Shown one piece after another: positions 8,012 to 17,060 of a stretch of 50,925 nucleotides of DNA (positions are counted from its first letter, which is position 1; each line of letters opens with the position of its first letter). The translations under genes were made by a program, and so were the position numbers. Origin of the DNA: Saprospiraceae bacterium (GTDB taxonomy: Bacteria > Bacteroidota > Bacteroidia > Chitinophagales > Saprospiraceae); contig JANQRV010000489.1 in NCBI GenBank assembly GCA_028284395.1, forward strand, positions 1 through 50,925. The letters are read 5' to 3'. The notes beneath the pieces are model-generated. The model searched no databases, was not told where the DNA came from, and worked only from the letters and a program-made list of their open reading frames with translations.

Positions 8012-9790
8012 TCAATTGGTTGAAGCAGCGGCATTGGATTGGTTGTTGAAAATCAATTCCAGTCCGCCGTCGATCAAAGCGGCAATATCCGGAGTCTGTT
8101 GCCTTAACGTCAAAAGCCGGTGGCGGATTTTGTCGATTGATGCCTTGTCGCCATGTCGTTGGGCCCATTCCAATAATTCCAGTTGAAGCAACCATTCTTC
8201 CGAATAAGTCTCCTGGAGGCGCAGGAAATCTTCAGCTGTCTCCCCGGGACTTTTTTTCCCGTCTCTCCAATTTCTGACCTGCTGGTATGCACTTTCCAAT
8301 CGCTGCCTTTGGGGTGTTTTATCGATGATTTTTTCAGTGGTGGATAATTCATGAGTTACAAGATCGAACGAATTGCAATCGGCGGGACCGGCAAAGGCCG
8401 CTACGACTTCCTTACCCACCGCGAGGTGATAAATGCCTCGACCGGGTTCAAAAATAACTTCGCCCCGGTGGCTGACCAGGCAATTTCTAAATGCTACGAG
8501 AATGATCTTTCCTTTGAGGTTTCGGGTGCCGGTCACTACCTGTCCCTGTAGCTGAACATCGCCTTCAAAATCAAGGGTTACGGTTCTGCCTTCGTAAATG
8601 TTGTAAGCTTCAAGGTCGCGAGGCGACATGTCCTCGATCGCCAGATTGATGCCTTTCAACCTCCCCAATGGTGAACCAAAACCATCGATGTGCTGATCGG
8701 TTCCATGGCCAATCAACTCCGTTTCATGATAGGCTAGAGCTGCGGGACCGGAAGCTTGAATAAAGGCCACTTTGCCCGATTCGGAGGCGATTACTTTGGT
8801 GAAAACGCCGGAAATCTGTAGCCCGGTGCTCAATTCAATGGTTCCCAGGGATTGAGATTCGATCAGTTGCCGCACTCCCAGTAAACCACCTTTTCGCAAT
8901 GCCATGGTGTTGGCAAATTCCTCAAGGACCAGACTTAGGTGAGCAAAATCCGGTGTGACGTACAATTGTGGTTGAGGCTTGGTTATGTCAAAGCTCTGAT
9001 CGGCAGCTGCCAGAGAATACCGTTCCTTTTTTACTTGATCCGACATACACCATTGGCTCTCTCCGATCGAGGATAAAAGTCCAGCACCATAAATGCGACA
9101 GTTGGTGGGTGTACCGATCAAGCCATACTCGACCGTCCACCAATGCAGGTTGCGGATTCGGGCCATTTCTGAAGGAGTACTGATCCTGTTTTGTAGCTCA
9201 TCCACTTTTTCTTCTGCAGCCTCGATGACGCTACTGGCAACCCCTTCCTGTTCTTTTAACTGCGATAGCAGGCGCACTGCTTCATAGATATCCCAGTCGT
9301 GAGCAGATGCGATGGCTTTGCTTCCAATTTCGCCAAAGCGGCGCAAATACTCGGCGTATTCGCGATTGGCAATAATCGGTGCGTGGCCGGCCGCTTCATG
9401 GATGATGTCCGGCGCAGGGGTATAGGCGATGTTTTCCAATTTGCGAATGTCGGAAGCAATCACTAAAACATTGTAGGCCTGAAACTCCATGAATGCTGCA
9501 GGTGGAATGAAACCATCTACAGCAACCGCAGCCCAACCGATTTCCCGTAGGATGCGGTTCATCCCATACATGTTCGGGATCTGATCGATGGAGATGCCGG
9601 TTTGTTTCAGGCCCTGGAGGTAAGAATCGTGAGCAACCTTACTTAAATAGGCTACATTCCTGCGCATGACGTATCGCCAGACGGCCTGATTGACCGGTGT
9701 ATATTGCTCGTAGTGCTGTGGCTTGATGTACTGGTGCAAATGGGCGGGCAGCCGGTCTATGACGGGGTTGGAAATGATGTTTGGTTTCAT
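8012..9790 (-). CDS. phhA: Aromatic amino acid hydroxylase, long-form phenylalanine 4-monooxygenase
   Basis: The protein has 592 residues. The iron site is clear: HEAAGH gives His131 and His136, and Glu221 in HWWTVEYGLIG is the third ligand, as in pterin-dependent phenylalanine hydroxylases. Between His136 and Glu221 there are about 85 residues, roughly twice the spacing in the classical short enzymes, and after about residue 300 a C-terminal region of nearly 290 residues follows that is absent from short PhhA. Similar long forms are known from Bacillus and Bacteroidota. It would convert phenylalanine to tyrosine with tetrahydropterin and oxygen. It is in a cluster with an amine oxidase-like FAD enzyme, a cupin and an ornithine cyclodeaminase homologue. 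Confidence 0.92.
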   Translation of the reverse strand: MKPNIISNPVIDRLPAHLHQYIKPQHYEQYTPVNQAVWRYVMRRNVAYLSKVAHDSYLQGLKQTGISIDQIPNMYGMNRILREIGWAAVAVDGFIPPAAFMEFQAYNVLVIASDIRKLENIAYTPAPDIIHEAAGHAPIIANREYAEYLRRFGEIGSKAIASAHDWDIYEAVRLLSQLKEQEGVASSVIEAAEEKVDELQNRISTPSEMARIRNLHWWTVEYGLIGTPTNCRIYGAGLLSSIGESQWCMSDQVKKERYSLAAADQSFDITKPQPQLYVTPDFAHLSLVLEEFANTMALRKGGLLGVRQLIESQSLGTIELSTGLQISGVFTKVIASESGKVAFIQASGPAALAYHETELIGHGTDQHIDGFGSPLGRLKGINLAIEDMSPRDLEAYNIYEGRTVTLDFEGDVQLQGQVVTGTRNLKGKIILVAFRNCLVSHRGEVIFEPGRGIYHLAVGKEVVAAFAGPADCNSFDLVTHELSTTEKIIDKTPQRQRLESAYQQVRNWRDGKKSPGETAEDFLRLQETYSEEWLLQLELLEWAQRHGDKASIDKIRHRLLTLRQQTPDIAALIDGGLELIFNNQSNAAASTN

Positions 9791-9827
9791 ATTATTTGGT
9801 TAAGTCTTATTGATGTAAAACAATCAA

Positions 9828-11027
9828 TCAAATTTTGCGGTTCACTACATGCCGTGCTTCTTCCAATTGTACGGTTGCTTCTTCCAAATGCCTCCATCGA
9901 TGGCGCGCGGAAAATTCATGCTCCTTACCTTCTACCACATCGGCCGCCATTTCACCCAGGATCGGGCCCATCTTCATGCCGTGACCGCTCCCTCCGGTAC
10001 TCACGGACAATCCTTTGATTTCGGGATGGTTGTCGATCCAGAAGTGCCCATCTAATGTATCGGTATATAGGCAACGTCTGGTATATACAAGTGGAGCATC
10101 TTGTAATTCAGGAAAAGAATTGGCTAGGAAAGTACGAAGTTCTGCGATCTCTGCATCGTTAATTCGGCGGTCGTCCTGGTCGGGATGAAGCCGAATGCCA
10201 TTGGAGTGTTTGGCCACTTTGACGATGCCCTGTTTGGGAAGGAATGGGAATCCGTACCAACCCGTATTTGAAATGTCGGCTGTGAAGACAGAAAGACGAG
10301 GAGGAGTGTAATTGGTTGGGTCTTTCGGTCGGAGCCAGAAGACCGGGTGGCCGGTAGTCTTCATGTAAGGCTGAAGTTCGGGCAAAAGATAAGGCGTATG
10401 AGCTCCGGCTGCTACGAGTGCATGGCCGCACGAGAAGGTGCTACCTTCTTTGGTCTTTACTTCTTGTAAAACGCCGTTTCTAACGACGAATTCTGCCGCA
10501 GTTTGACCTTCATGAATGACAACCCCTATGGTACGCGCGTAATCGGCCAATCTTTCCACTGCCCGCCCCGAAGCTACGTAACCGGCCTTAGGGTTATAAT
10601 TGGCCTGGACGAAAGTATCGGTGTTAATGGCGGGAAATCGCGCCTTTAGATCACCGATATCGAGTCGGTCTGGAGCATAACCGTGGGCAACCAGGTTTTC
10701 CAGGCTGGCCTTTTCGTAGGTATGAGGGGCGCTTTCCATCGGTTGTTGACACAACATCAAAAAGCCCACCTCGTGGTAAATCACTTCCCGAAATAGAGCA
10801 TTCCATTCGTGCCAGCGATCGATGCATATTTCGGCCATGCGAAAATACTCCTGGTCCGAACCATACTCCATTCTTACGGCTTTTGTAACATCCGTGGATG
10901 CTGCTAAGTGATGCGGGATCGAGTCCGGATTCACAAGACCGACTTTGTAGCATCGTTGGGCTAATTCGATGGCGGCAGTTATTCCAAAAATTCCGCCGCC
11001 GATAACCAGGATATCGTATCTTTTCAT
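9828..11027 (-). CDS. FAD-dependent amine oxidoreductase (DAO / sarcosine oxidase-like)
   Basis: The 399-residue protein opens with a dinucleotide-binding loop ILVIGGGIFGITAAIEL and ends with CLYTDTLDGHFWIDNHP and a GGSGHGMKMGP segment, the pattern of monomeric sarcosine oxidase/N-methyl-tryptophan oxidase and related DAO family flavoenzymes. They oxidise secondary or primary amino acids to imines with release of peroxide. The specific amine is unknown. It lies 37 bp upstream of phhA and 48 bp downstream of the cupin, so it is probably in one transcript with both. Confidence 0.85.
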   Translation of the reverse strand: MKRYDILVIGGGIFGITAAIELAQRCYKVGLVNPDSIPHHLAASTDVTKAVRMEYGSDQEYFRMAEICIDRWHEWNALFREVIYHEVGFLMLCQQPMESAPHTYEKASLENLVAHGYAPDRLDIGDLKARFPAINTDTFVQANYNPKAGYVASGRAVERLADYARTIGVVIHEGQTAAEFVVRNGVLQEVKTKEGSTFSCGHALVAAGAHTPYLLPELQPYMKTTGHPVFWLRPKDPTNYTPPRLSVFTADISNTGWYGFPFLPKQGIVKVAKHSNGIRLHPDQDDRRINDAEIAELRTFLANSFPELQDAPLVYTRRCLYTDTLDGHFWIDNHPEIKGLSVSTGGSGHGMKMGPILGEMAADVVEGKEHEFSARHRWRHLEEATVQLEEARHVVNRKI

Positions 11028-11075
11028 GATCGTTTAGCTGTTTGATCCAACCTGAGAATTAGGAGTACTGCACCA

Positions 11076-11432
11076 TTACTTTAGGTAATCGTCGGTTCCG
11101 GTAAGCCAATCTTGGCGCGGTGGAGCAAAGATGTCAATTTCTTCCACGTCCCCGATCATCAGGGCTTTGTGGGGCAGATTCCCGGGTATGACAACGGACT
11201 CGCCCGCGTGCACGTCCAATTGCTGTTCTCCGTTTGCTCCAAACCAGAAGCGAATCGTTCCTTGGACTACTTCCGTAATTTGTTCGTTTTCGTGGCTGTG
11301 AAGCGGCACTACAAAACCGTCTTTGAGTTTGATTTTGGCGATCATGACTTGCTCGCCGTAAATCATTTTTCTTTTCATGGACGGGTTGACCTGTTCGGCA
11401 GGGACTTCATTCCAATTGATTTTTTTAATCAT
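11076..11432 (-). CDS. Small cupin-domain protein
   Basis: The 118-residue protein is a single cupin beta barrel: motif 1 is PLHSHENEQITEVVQG (His-x-His with a following Glu) and motif 2 is GESVVIPGNLPHKAL. Such proteins bind a metal and may be small dioxygenases or sensors. I use the Met at 11432 (MIKKINWNEV) because it precedes the conserved start of the fold; the Met at 11441 is only three residues earlier. It is the second gene of the cluster and may act on an intermediate of amino acid breakdown. Confidence 0.82.
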   Translation of the reverse strand: MIKKINWNEVPAEQVNPSMKRKMIYGEQVMIAKIKLKDGFVVPLHSHENEQITEVVQGTIRFWFGANGEQQLDVHAGESVVIPGNLPHKALMIGDVEEIDIFAPPRQDWLTGTDDYLK

Positions 11433-11453
11433 CTTGTGCAATTAAGCTTGTAT

Positions 11454-12431
11454 TTAGAAATTGATAACTGTTCCAATTTGTTTTTCACGGGCTGCCTCCA
11501 ATATAGTGGCGGCTGCCCAAAGATCCTGTGAAATAATTCCCAGTGACTTGTATAGGGTGATTTGTTCCGGAGTTTGACGTCCGCGGATCTCACCGCCAAT
11601 CAATTGTCCGATCTCTCCCTCGATCTGCTCTTTTTCAATAGCTCCCTCCTCCAGAGGTATCAATATGTCTCCACTTTCGTTGAAAAGGGAAACCAATGAG
11701 TCGCAGTAAATGGTCGACTTTGCCAGCAGCTGGGAATCTGCTTCCCGGGTGGCTTTGTTGTGAGCGCCGATAAGGTTTACATGGGCGCCTTCGGTGACCC
11801 ATTCACCCAGTAAAATAGGCTGGATGGCTGCCGTTACCGTATTGACGATGTCACAGTTAGCTGCCGCTCTGATGTCTTCGGTAGCGAACACTTTAATTCC
11901 GGGTCTTTGGCACCGTTGGGCCACATGTTTGGCCTTTTCATAGGATCGACCCCAAATCCGTACCTCTTCAATGTCCCGAACACAACAGATGGCTTCGATA
12001 TGAGTTACCGCCTGGATGCCTGTTCCTAGAATTCCACAGGTCGCAGCCTCAGGATTGGCCAATAATTGGGTGGCCAGCCCCGATGCCGCCGCCGTTCTTA
12101 TTGCCGTAATCTCTGCCCCATCAATGAGTGCGACCGGACTTCCGGTTTTTCGGTCAAATAAAGCAACAAACCCTTGAATGGCCGGTAATCCATTGTCTGG
12201 ATTGGCCGGATGCTGTCCGATGATCTTTGTGCCGTAAAAAGGCAGCTCCGTCGTCGAACCCGGCATCAGGAAGAAATAGCCACTTCCGTCGATCAGCGGA
12301 TTACCTAACCGTGGCGGAATGTCTACCTTGTCCTGACTGGTGGCGTGCATAGCTGCATGCATTGCTTTAATGCAGACACGCATGGGTAGTAGTTGTCTTA
12401 CTTGCTCGCCGTTGATGATCGTAATTTCCAT
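11454..12431 (-). CDS. Ornithine cyclodeaminase / mu-crystallin family protein
   Basis: The 325-residue protein contains the family's substrate segment (GLPAIQGFVALFD...GAEITAIRTAAASGLAT) and an NAD-binding Rossmann fold beginning GILGTGIQAVTH near residue 134. Members include ornithine cyclodeaminase, alanine dehydrogenase, ketimine reductase and lysine cyclodeaminase; ketimine reduction would fit next to an amine oxidase that makes imines, but that is inference. It is the first gene of the six-gene minus-strand cluster, and no convincing Bacteroidota -7 box was seen in the 115 bp upstream. Confidence 0.88.
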   Translation of the reverse strand: MEITIINGEQVRQLLPMRVCIKAMHAAMHATSQDKVDIPPRLGNPLIDGSGYFFLMPGSTTELPFYGTKIIGQHPANPDNGLPAIQGFVALFDRKTGSPVALIDGAEITAIRTAAASGLATQLLANPEAATCGILGTGIQAVTHIEAICCVRDIEEVRIWGRSYEKAKHVAQRCQRPGIKVFATEDIRAAANCDIVNTVTAAIQPILLGEWVTEGAHVNLIGAHNKATREADSQLLAKSTIYCDSLVSLFNESGDILIPLEEGAIEKEQIEGEIGQLIGGEIRGRQTPEQITLYKSLGIISQDLWAAATILEAAREKQIGTVINF

Positions 12432-12546
12432 TCGTTTGTATTTTAGATCTGCCAGATGGTCCTGAAGTTAAGCCATTGTGATCATGCCTGATAGAGAATA
12501 GCGAAAAATTCTTATTTTGGACAACTTCAATTAGAATTCACAAATT

Positions 12547-13113
12547 ATGAAACGACGAGAAATATTGAAATACACCGCTTTGGCGACAGGTGCGGCAGTG
12601 AGTGCTCCACTGGCTAGCGTCATTCTTTCCGGGTGTCAGTCGGAAGCAGTGGTAGATTCAGACCAAGCGGGAACGGGGCTTTTTACCGAGTCGGAGTTCT
12701 CGCTCCTTCAGCAACTGGTAGATGTTATCCTTCCCAAAACCGACAGCCCCTCCGCTTCCGAAGTGGGCGTGCATACGATGATTGATCATATGGTCGGCAA
12801 GGTATATTCAGCAGAAGACAGGTCGGTTTTCAAGAAGGGTTTCCTGGTATTATCGGAATTGTTGCAACAGTCGGAGTTTATGGGAATGGATGCAACGGGC
12901 CAGTTGAATTTCCTCAAAGAATTGCAGTCTTCGACAGAAGAGGGCCGAAAGATCGGCCAGAAAGCATTTCTCGATTTGAAACAACAAACCATTGCTTATT
13001 ATCTGAATACGGAGGAGATCGGCAAGAATTATTTAAATTATCTACCTGTTCCAGGGGCTTATGATGCTTGCATTACACTGGAGGAAGTGGATGGCAAAGC
13101 CTGGGCATTATGA
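12547..13113 (+). CDS. Gluconate 2-dehydrogenase subunit 3 family protein
   Basis: The 188-residue protein starts with a twin-arginine-like signal, MKRREILKYTALATG, leading to SGC, which could also be a lipoprotein cleavage site. The remainder (FTESEFSLLQQLVDVILPKTDSPSASEVGV) is the typical sequence of the small subunit of membrane-bound gluconate/sorbitol dehydrogenases, which helps export or stabilise the folded FAD subunit. It overlaps the GMC oxidoreductase start by 4 bp (ATGA), so the two are co-translated partners. Confidence 0.9.
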   Translation: MKRREILKYTALATGAAVSAPLASVILSGCQSEAVVDSDQAGTGLFTESEFSLLQQLVDVILPKTDSPSASEVGVHTMIDHMVGKVYSAEDRSVFKKGFLVLSELLQQSEFMGMDATGQLNFLKELQSSTEEGRKIGQKAFLDLKQQTIAYYLNTEEIGKNYLNYLPVPGAYDACITLEEVDGKAWAL

Positions 13114-14825
13114 ATTTTAACTCGCAAGGAAAAGAAGAAGTAACTTACGATGCCATCGTCGTAGGGTCCGGAATAAGCGGTGGCTATGCCGCTATGGAAT
13201 TGTGTAAAAAAGGATACAAAACTCTGATGTTGGAACGCGGTAGAATGGTCAGACACGGAGATTATCCAACTGCAGGTATGGATCCCTGGGATCTACCCAA
13301 TCAAAATGTGGTAGCTGCCGAGGAAATTGCCGCCCATTATTTCAAACAAAACCGACTGTCTTGGTGGGTCAAGGAAGATCACAAACACTTCATCAATAAA
13401 GATAGCGATTATCCCTATGATGAGAAGAGTGGCCGTTTCGATTGGATTCGGGGTCACCACGTCGGAGGGCGCTCGATCATGTGGGGGCGTCAATGCTACC
13501 GTTGGAGTGATATTGATTTTGAGGCTAATTTGAAGGATGGCATTGCAGTCGATTGGCCGATTCGATATAAAGACATTGCACCCTGGTACGACTACGTAGA
13601 GACTTTCGTAGGCGTATCGGGTCAAAAGGAAGGCTTGAAGCAGATTCCCGATGGTAAATTCCTGCCCCCATGGCCATTGAATTGTGCCGAACAACATCTT
13701 CGGGAATCCATCTCTAAAGCTTTTCCCGGCCGCTTGGTGACTCCCGCTCGTCTTGCTAACCTTTCACAATACGATCCGGACGTGCACCTTGGAACCAGAG
13801 GTCAGTGCCAAAATCGAGCCCGCTGTGTAAGAGGATGTCCCTTCGGTGCCTACTTCAGTAGCCTATCCGCAACTATTCCCGTGGCGGAACAGACGGGTAA
13901 TCTAACCATTCGCGCCGATAGTATTGTCAGTGAAATCGTTTTTGACCGCGAATCCGGGAAAGCAAGTGGCGTCCGTTTAAAAGATGCCCAAACCGGCGAA
14001 ACCCTTGAGTTTTTTGCCCGCATTATTTTTTGTAATGCCAGTACGGTGGGCACCACGGCTATTCTACTCAATAGCCGTTCGGAGGCTTTCCCGGATGGCC
14101 TTGGTAACGGCAGCGGAGAATTGGGACACAACATGATGGATCACCATTATGGAATGGGAGCGGCCGGTACGCTACCTGGACTCGAAGAAACCTATTACAA
14201 GGGACGAAAGCCCAACGGCTTCTATATTCCACGATTTACCAACATCGATGAGGCCAGCCGCCGCAAGGATTACGTTCGGGGCTTTGGCTATCAGGGGACA
14301 GCTCTGAGAGGTCACCTGGTGCCGGATGGAGCTTTAGGGGCAGAACTAAAAGACAGCATTTTTCAACCCGGCCCTTACCAGATCAGAATGACGTGTTTTG
14401 GAGAACTGCTTCCGTATCATGAGAATCGCATGTTCCTGAATTTCGAAAAGCAAGATAAACACGGAATGCCCATCATCACCTTTGAGGCCGAGTTGAGAGA
14501 AAATGAGCGTGCCCTCCGTAAAGACGGTGTAAATTGTGCCGTTGAAATGCTGGAGGCTGCCGGTTGTAAAGACATTACTTTTTACAATCAGGAAACGGCC
14601 GTCGGGGCCTGTATCCACGAAATGGGAACGGCCCGGATGGGGCGAGATCCCAAGACGAGTGTGCTCAACAAGTGGAATCAACTACATGAAGTACCCAACG
14701 TCTTTGTGACCGATGGCTCTTGTATGACCAGCTCCGGAACCCAGAATCCAAGTATTACCTACATGGCTTTGACGGCAAGAGCAGTCGACTACGCCGATAA
14801 ACAGGTCAATGCTGGTGCATTGTGA
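13110..14825 (+). CDS. GMC family FAD oxidoreductase (gluconate/sugar dehydrogenase large-subunit type)
   Basis: The 571-residue protein has an N-terminal FAD loop (AIVVGSGISGGYAAMEL), a cysteine-rich segment CQNRARCVRGCPFG in the middle, and the C-terminal GMC signature with CIHEMGTARMG and GSCMTSSGTQNPSITY. These enzymes oxidise a sugar or alcohol in the periplasm, usually passing electrons to a cytochrome; no cytochrome gene is next to it here. It has no signal peptide of its own and probably travels with the Tat signal of the small subunit. Start at 13110 was chosen for the ATGA overlap; the open frame back to 13068 lies inside the previous gene. Confidence 0.9.
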   Translation: MNFNSQGKEEVTYDAIVVGSGISGGYAAMELCKKGYKTLMLERGRMVRHGDYPTAGMDPWDLPNQNVVAAEEIAAHYFKQNRLSWWVKEDHKHFINKDSDYPYDEKSGRFDWIRGHHVGGRSIMWGRQCYRWSDIDFEANLKDGIAVDWPIRYKDIAPWYDYVETFVGVSGQKEGLKQIPDGKFLPPWPLNCAEQHLRESISKAFPGRLVTPARLANLSQYDPDVHLGTRGQCQNRARCVRGCPFGAYFSSLSATIPVAEQTGNLTIRADSIVSEIVFDRESGKASGVRLKDAQTGETLEFFARIIFCNASTVGTTAILLNSRSEAFPDGLGNGSGELGHNMMDHHYGMGAAGTLPGLEETYYKGRKPNGFYIPRFTNIDEASRRKDYVRGFGYQGTALRGHLVPDGALGAELKDSIFQPGPYQIRMTCFGELLPYHENRMFLNFEKQDKHGMPIITFEAELRENERALRKDGVNCAVEMLEAAGCKDITFYNQETAVGACIHEMGTARMGRDPKTSVLNKWNQLHEVPNVFVTDGSCMTSSGTQNPSITYMALTARAVDYADKQVNAGAL

Positions 14826-15034
14826 TACCTTGACGAGGATTTTATTGCTACCATCAGGTGCGTGGCCAGATCCGCCGTACCCATCAGGGGAAAAGTGATT
14901 CAAGAGCCACTTCATCTTGACCGATATGGGCGTGGGGCAAGGAGGAAATAAGCCGTAAGAGCAGTCCTGATGGCGATCCCGGGATGAAAATCTGGTAAAA
15001 GAGAAGGGGGGCCTCTTGATGAAAAACACCCGGT
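14826..15034. other. Convergent intergenic spacer, no gene seen
   Basis: This 209-bp stretch lies between the ends of the GMC and modC genes. A 118-codon minus-strand frame crosses it, but over a third of that frame lies antisense to the GMC gene and its sequence resembles no family I know. I see no strong terminator, only weak GC-rich self-complementarity around 15000-15020. Confidence 0.5.
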
Positions 15035-15907
15035 TCAAAGTTTTTCAAGACTCTGGATGTGAGCCCTGGTCTGCACTCGGATTCTGTCGCCAATTTTCAA
15101 TGCACTGGTCATCGATGGCGGAACAAAGATCTGCAAATGGTTGTCGCCATTGGATACCGAAATCTCCAATTGGTCATCGAGCCGTTGGATGCGCTCGATT
15201 TGACCAGTGAATGTTAGCATCGGCGCCAATTTGTTCCGAAGTACTCGCTCGGGTTCACCCACCTCTACCACGCGTCCATTTTCCAGCAAAACAACTTGAT
15301 TGGACATTTTTAGGATTTCCGAAACGTCGTGACTGACGAGCAGTGTTGTCAGCCCAAACTGTTGGTGCATATCCAAAATATAATGCTGAAGGGTTGCGCG
15401 CATTTTTTCATCGAGTGCCGACAGGGGTTCATCCAACATCAATAAATCCGGATTTTGCACCAGTGCCCGGGCCAAGGCAACTCTCTGTTGTTGCCCCCCC
15501 GACAGCGTTTTGGGTTTCTGGTGTTGCAGACCACTTAGTTCTGCCACTTCAATCAACTCGGAAACGATTTTCCGATCCTGCTTTTTGGCCAATGCAAAGT
15601 TGAGGTTTTCTTTTACGGTCATATGGGGAAAGAGGGCGTAATCCTGGAATAAGAAGCCTGCTTTTCGTTGCTGGGGACTAAGGTTAATCCCCTGTGCTGT
15701 GTCCAGCCAGACCCTTTCATTGATGACGATGCGACCTTCTTCCGGAGTGAGTAAGCCCGCAAGAATCCGCAACAGGGAGGTCTTGCCGGCACCGGATTGG
15801 CCGTACAGGGTTGTGAAGTTTCCCTTTTCGATGCGTAGGTCGGTCTCCAACCAACCGGCGCCATCTGCGAAATTCAATTTTTTCCGTACGGCAATTTCAA
15901 TCATCAC
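15035..15907 (-). CDS. modC: Molybdate ABC transporter ATP-binding protein ModC (short TOBE)
   Basis: The 290-residue ATPase has Walker A GQSGAGKTSL near residue 36, the ABC signature LSGGQQQR, and Walker B LLMLDEPLSALD, followed by a single C-terminal TOBE-like segment. Full ModC proteins are about 350 residues with a complete pair of TOBE halves, so the regulatory domain is shortened. It energises molybdate uptake at the inner membrane together with ModB. A gap of 176 bp without a recognisable gene separates it from modB. Confidence 0.85.
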   Translation of the reverse strand: MMIEIAVRKKLNFADGAGWLETDLRIEKGNFTTLYGQSGAGKTSLLRILAGLLTPEEGRIVINERVWLDTAQGINLSPQQRKAGFLFQDYALFPHMTVKENLNFALAKKQDRKIVSELIEVAELSGLQHQKPKTLSGGQQQRVALARALVQNPDLLMLDEPLSALDEKMRATLQHYILDMHQQFGLTTLLVSHDVSEILKMSNQVVLLENGRVVEVGEPERVLRNKLAPMLTFTGQIERIQRLDDQLEISVSNGDNHLQIFVPPSMTSALKIGDRIRVQTRAHIQSLEKL

Positions 15908-16083
15908 TTAGAGGCTATTTGAGTTTTCCTGCCCAATCTGACGCTTTTGGTCGGTCAGACTGGTTTCTACCGGATGAGACTTGTTGTTGGGGGCATACCC
16001 CAAGGTACGTTCCCAAAAATAGCGGAAATATGGTGGAAGAAGGGTCATAATAAAACTGAAGGATAAAATTCAAATAGCCTCTC

Positions 16084-16779
16084 TTAAGGTCTCGGCCTCC
16101 GAATCTTGCCGGAGAAACGGTAAAGATAACCTCCATTGACCAGATATACCATGAGTAGGATGCTAAATGTGATGATAAAAAGCACCATGGAGTAAATGTT
16201 GGCCGCCGCATAATTAAGCGATTCGACTTCGTCGTAAATGGCAATGGAGGCCACCCGTGTCTGACCTGGAATGTTGCCGCCGATCATTAGTACAACCCCG
16301 AACTCTCCAATGGTATGCGCAAAAGCCAGAACGATGCCGGTCAGCAAGGACGGACGAATATTGGGCAACAATACTCGAAACAGAGTGGTTATGCGCGATT
16401 TTCCCAAAACGTAGGAGGCCTCCCGCAGTGAAGGAGACAAATGTGCAAAGCCGGATTGAATCGGTTGCACCATAAATGGAAGGCTGTAGATCATCGAGGC
16501 AAAAACCAAGCCGCCAAATGAAAAGACAAGCCGAAGCCCCAACCATTCATCCAACCAATTGCCGAAAGAACCGGAAGGACTGAAAGCAAGCAGAAGATAA
16601 AACCCGAGTACCGTCGGAGGAAGCACCAAGGGCATACTCACCAGGGTTTCCATTACGGGTTTCATTTTACTCCGGGAATGAGCCAGCCAGTACGCTAGCG
16701 GAATGGCGATGACCAGTAGTAGGGCAGTGGTAATCGCTGCCAATTGGAAGGTCAGAATCAATGGTTGCCAATCGATCAT
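16084..16779 (-). CDS. modB: Molybdate ABC transporter permease ModB
   Basis: The 231-residue membrane protein shows five to six hydrophobic segments and the binding-protein-dependent permease loop with ASYVLGKSRITTLFRVLLPNIRPSLLTGIVLAFAH spread over residues 140-180; the central part (MPLVLPPTVLGFYLLLAF and GEFGVVLMIGGNIPG) is characteristic of ModB. It pairs with ModC. The periplasmic binding protein ModA is missing from this window: the upstream region holds only a regulatory-looking spacer and then the divergent tetR gene. Confidence 0.9.
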   Translation of the reverse strand: MIDWQPLILTFQLAAITTALLLVIAIPLAYWLAHSRSKMKPVMETLVSMPLVLPPTVLGFYLLLAFSPSGSFGNWLDEWLGLRLVFSFGGLVFASMIYSLPFMVQPIQSGFAHLSPSLREASYVLGKSRITTLFRVLLPNIRPSLLTGIVLAFAHTIGEFGVVLMIGGNIPGQTRVASIAIYDEVESLNYAAANIYSMVLFIITFSILLMVYLVNGGYLYRFSGKIRRPRP

Positions 16780-16880
16780 ACTCGGTTGAAAATTATTCTT
16801 TTTCGCTTCAATAAACGCACCTGCGGTTCCGAAAGGTTCTGCCCTGAGGTCACCCTGAAAATGGTAGCCAAAATAGTAGA

Positions 16881-16894
16881 TTGATCCGGATCAT
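16881..16894. promoter_or_regulatory. FNR/Dnr-like binding site
   Basis: TTGATCCGGATCAT matches the FNR/CRP-family anaerobic regulator consensus TTGAT-N4-ATCAA at all but the last base. It lies about 100 bp upstream of the modB start on the minus strand. Oxygen- or nitric-oxide-responsive control of molybdate uptake would fit, because molybdenum cofactor enzymes serve nitrate respiration; binding is not shown by sequence alone. Confidence 0.5.
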
Positions 16895-17060
16895 GACAGC
16901 GGGCAGATATTCGGCAAATTAAACAGTTTATCAGAAGGAACGGAAATTCCGTTGCACAATTTCGTGAGCGACAAGGGAATTCACCAGCTTTGAAAACTTC
17001 AGAATTCATCAGATTATCTACGAATTAGAGAATTTCTTAGACCAAAAGAAAGTTTACGAA

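Noticed and set aside
14682..15038. 118-codon minus-strand gene between the GMC and modC genes
   Set aside because: Over a third of it is antisense to the GMC gene, and the translation has no family resemblance.
16780..16870. Molybdenum cofactor or thiamine riboswitch upstream of modB
   Set aside because: Only short stems were seen and no recognisable conserved core.
16776..17009. 77-codon minus-strand frame ending in ATGA at the modB start, as a truncated modA
   Set aside because: The sequence is cysteine- and arginine-rich and shows no ModA features.
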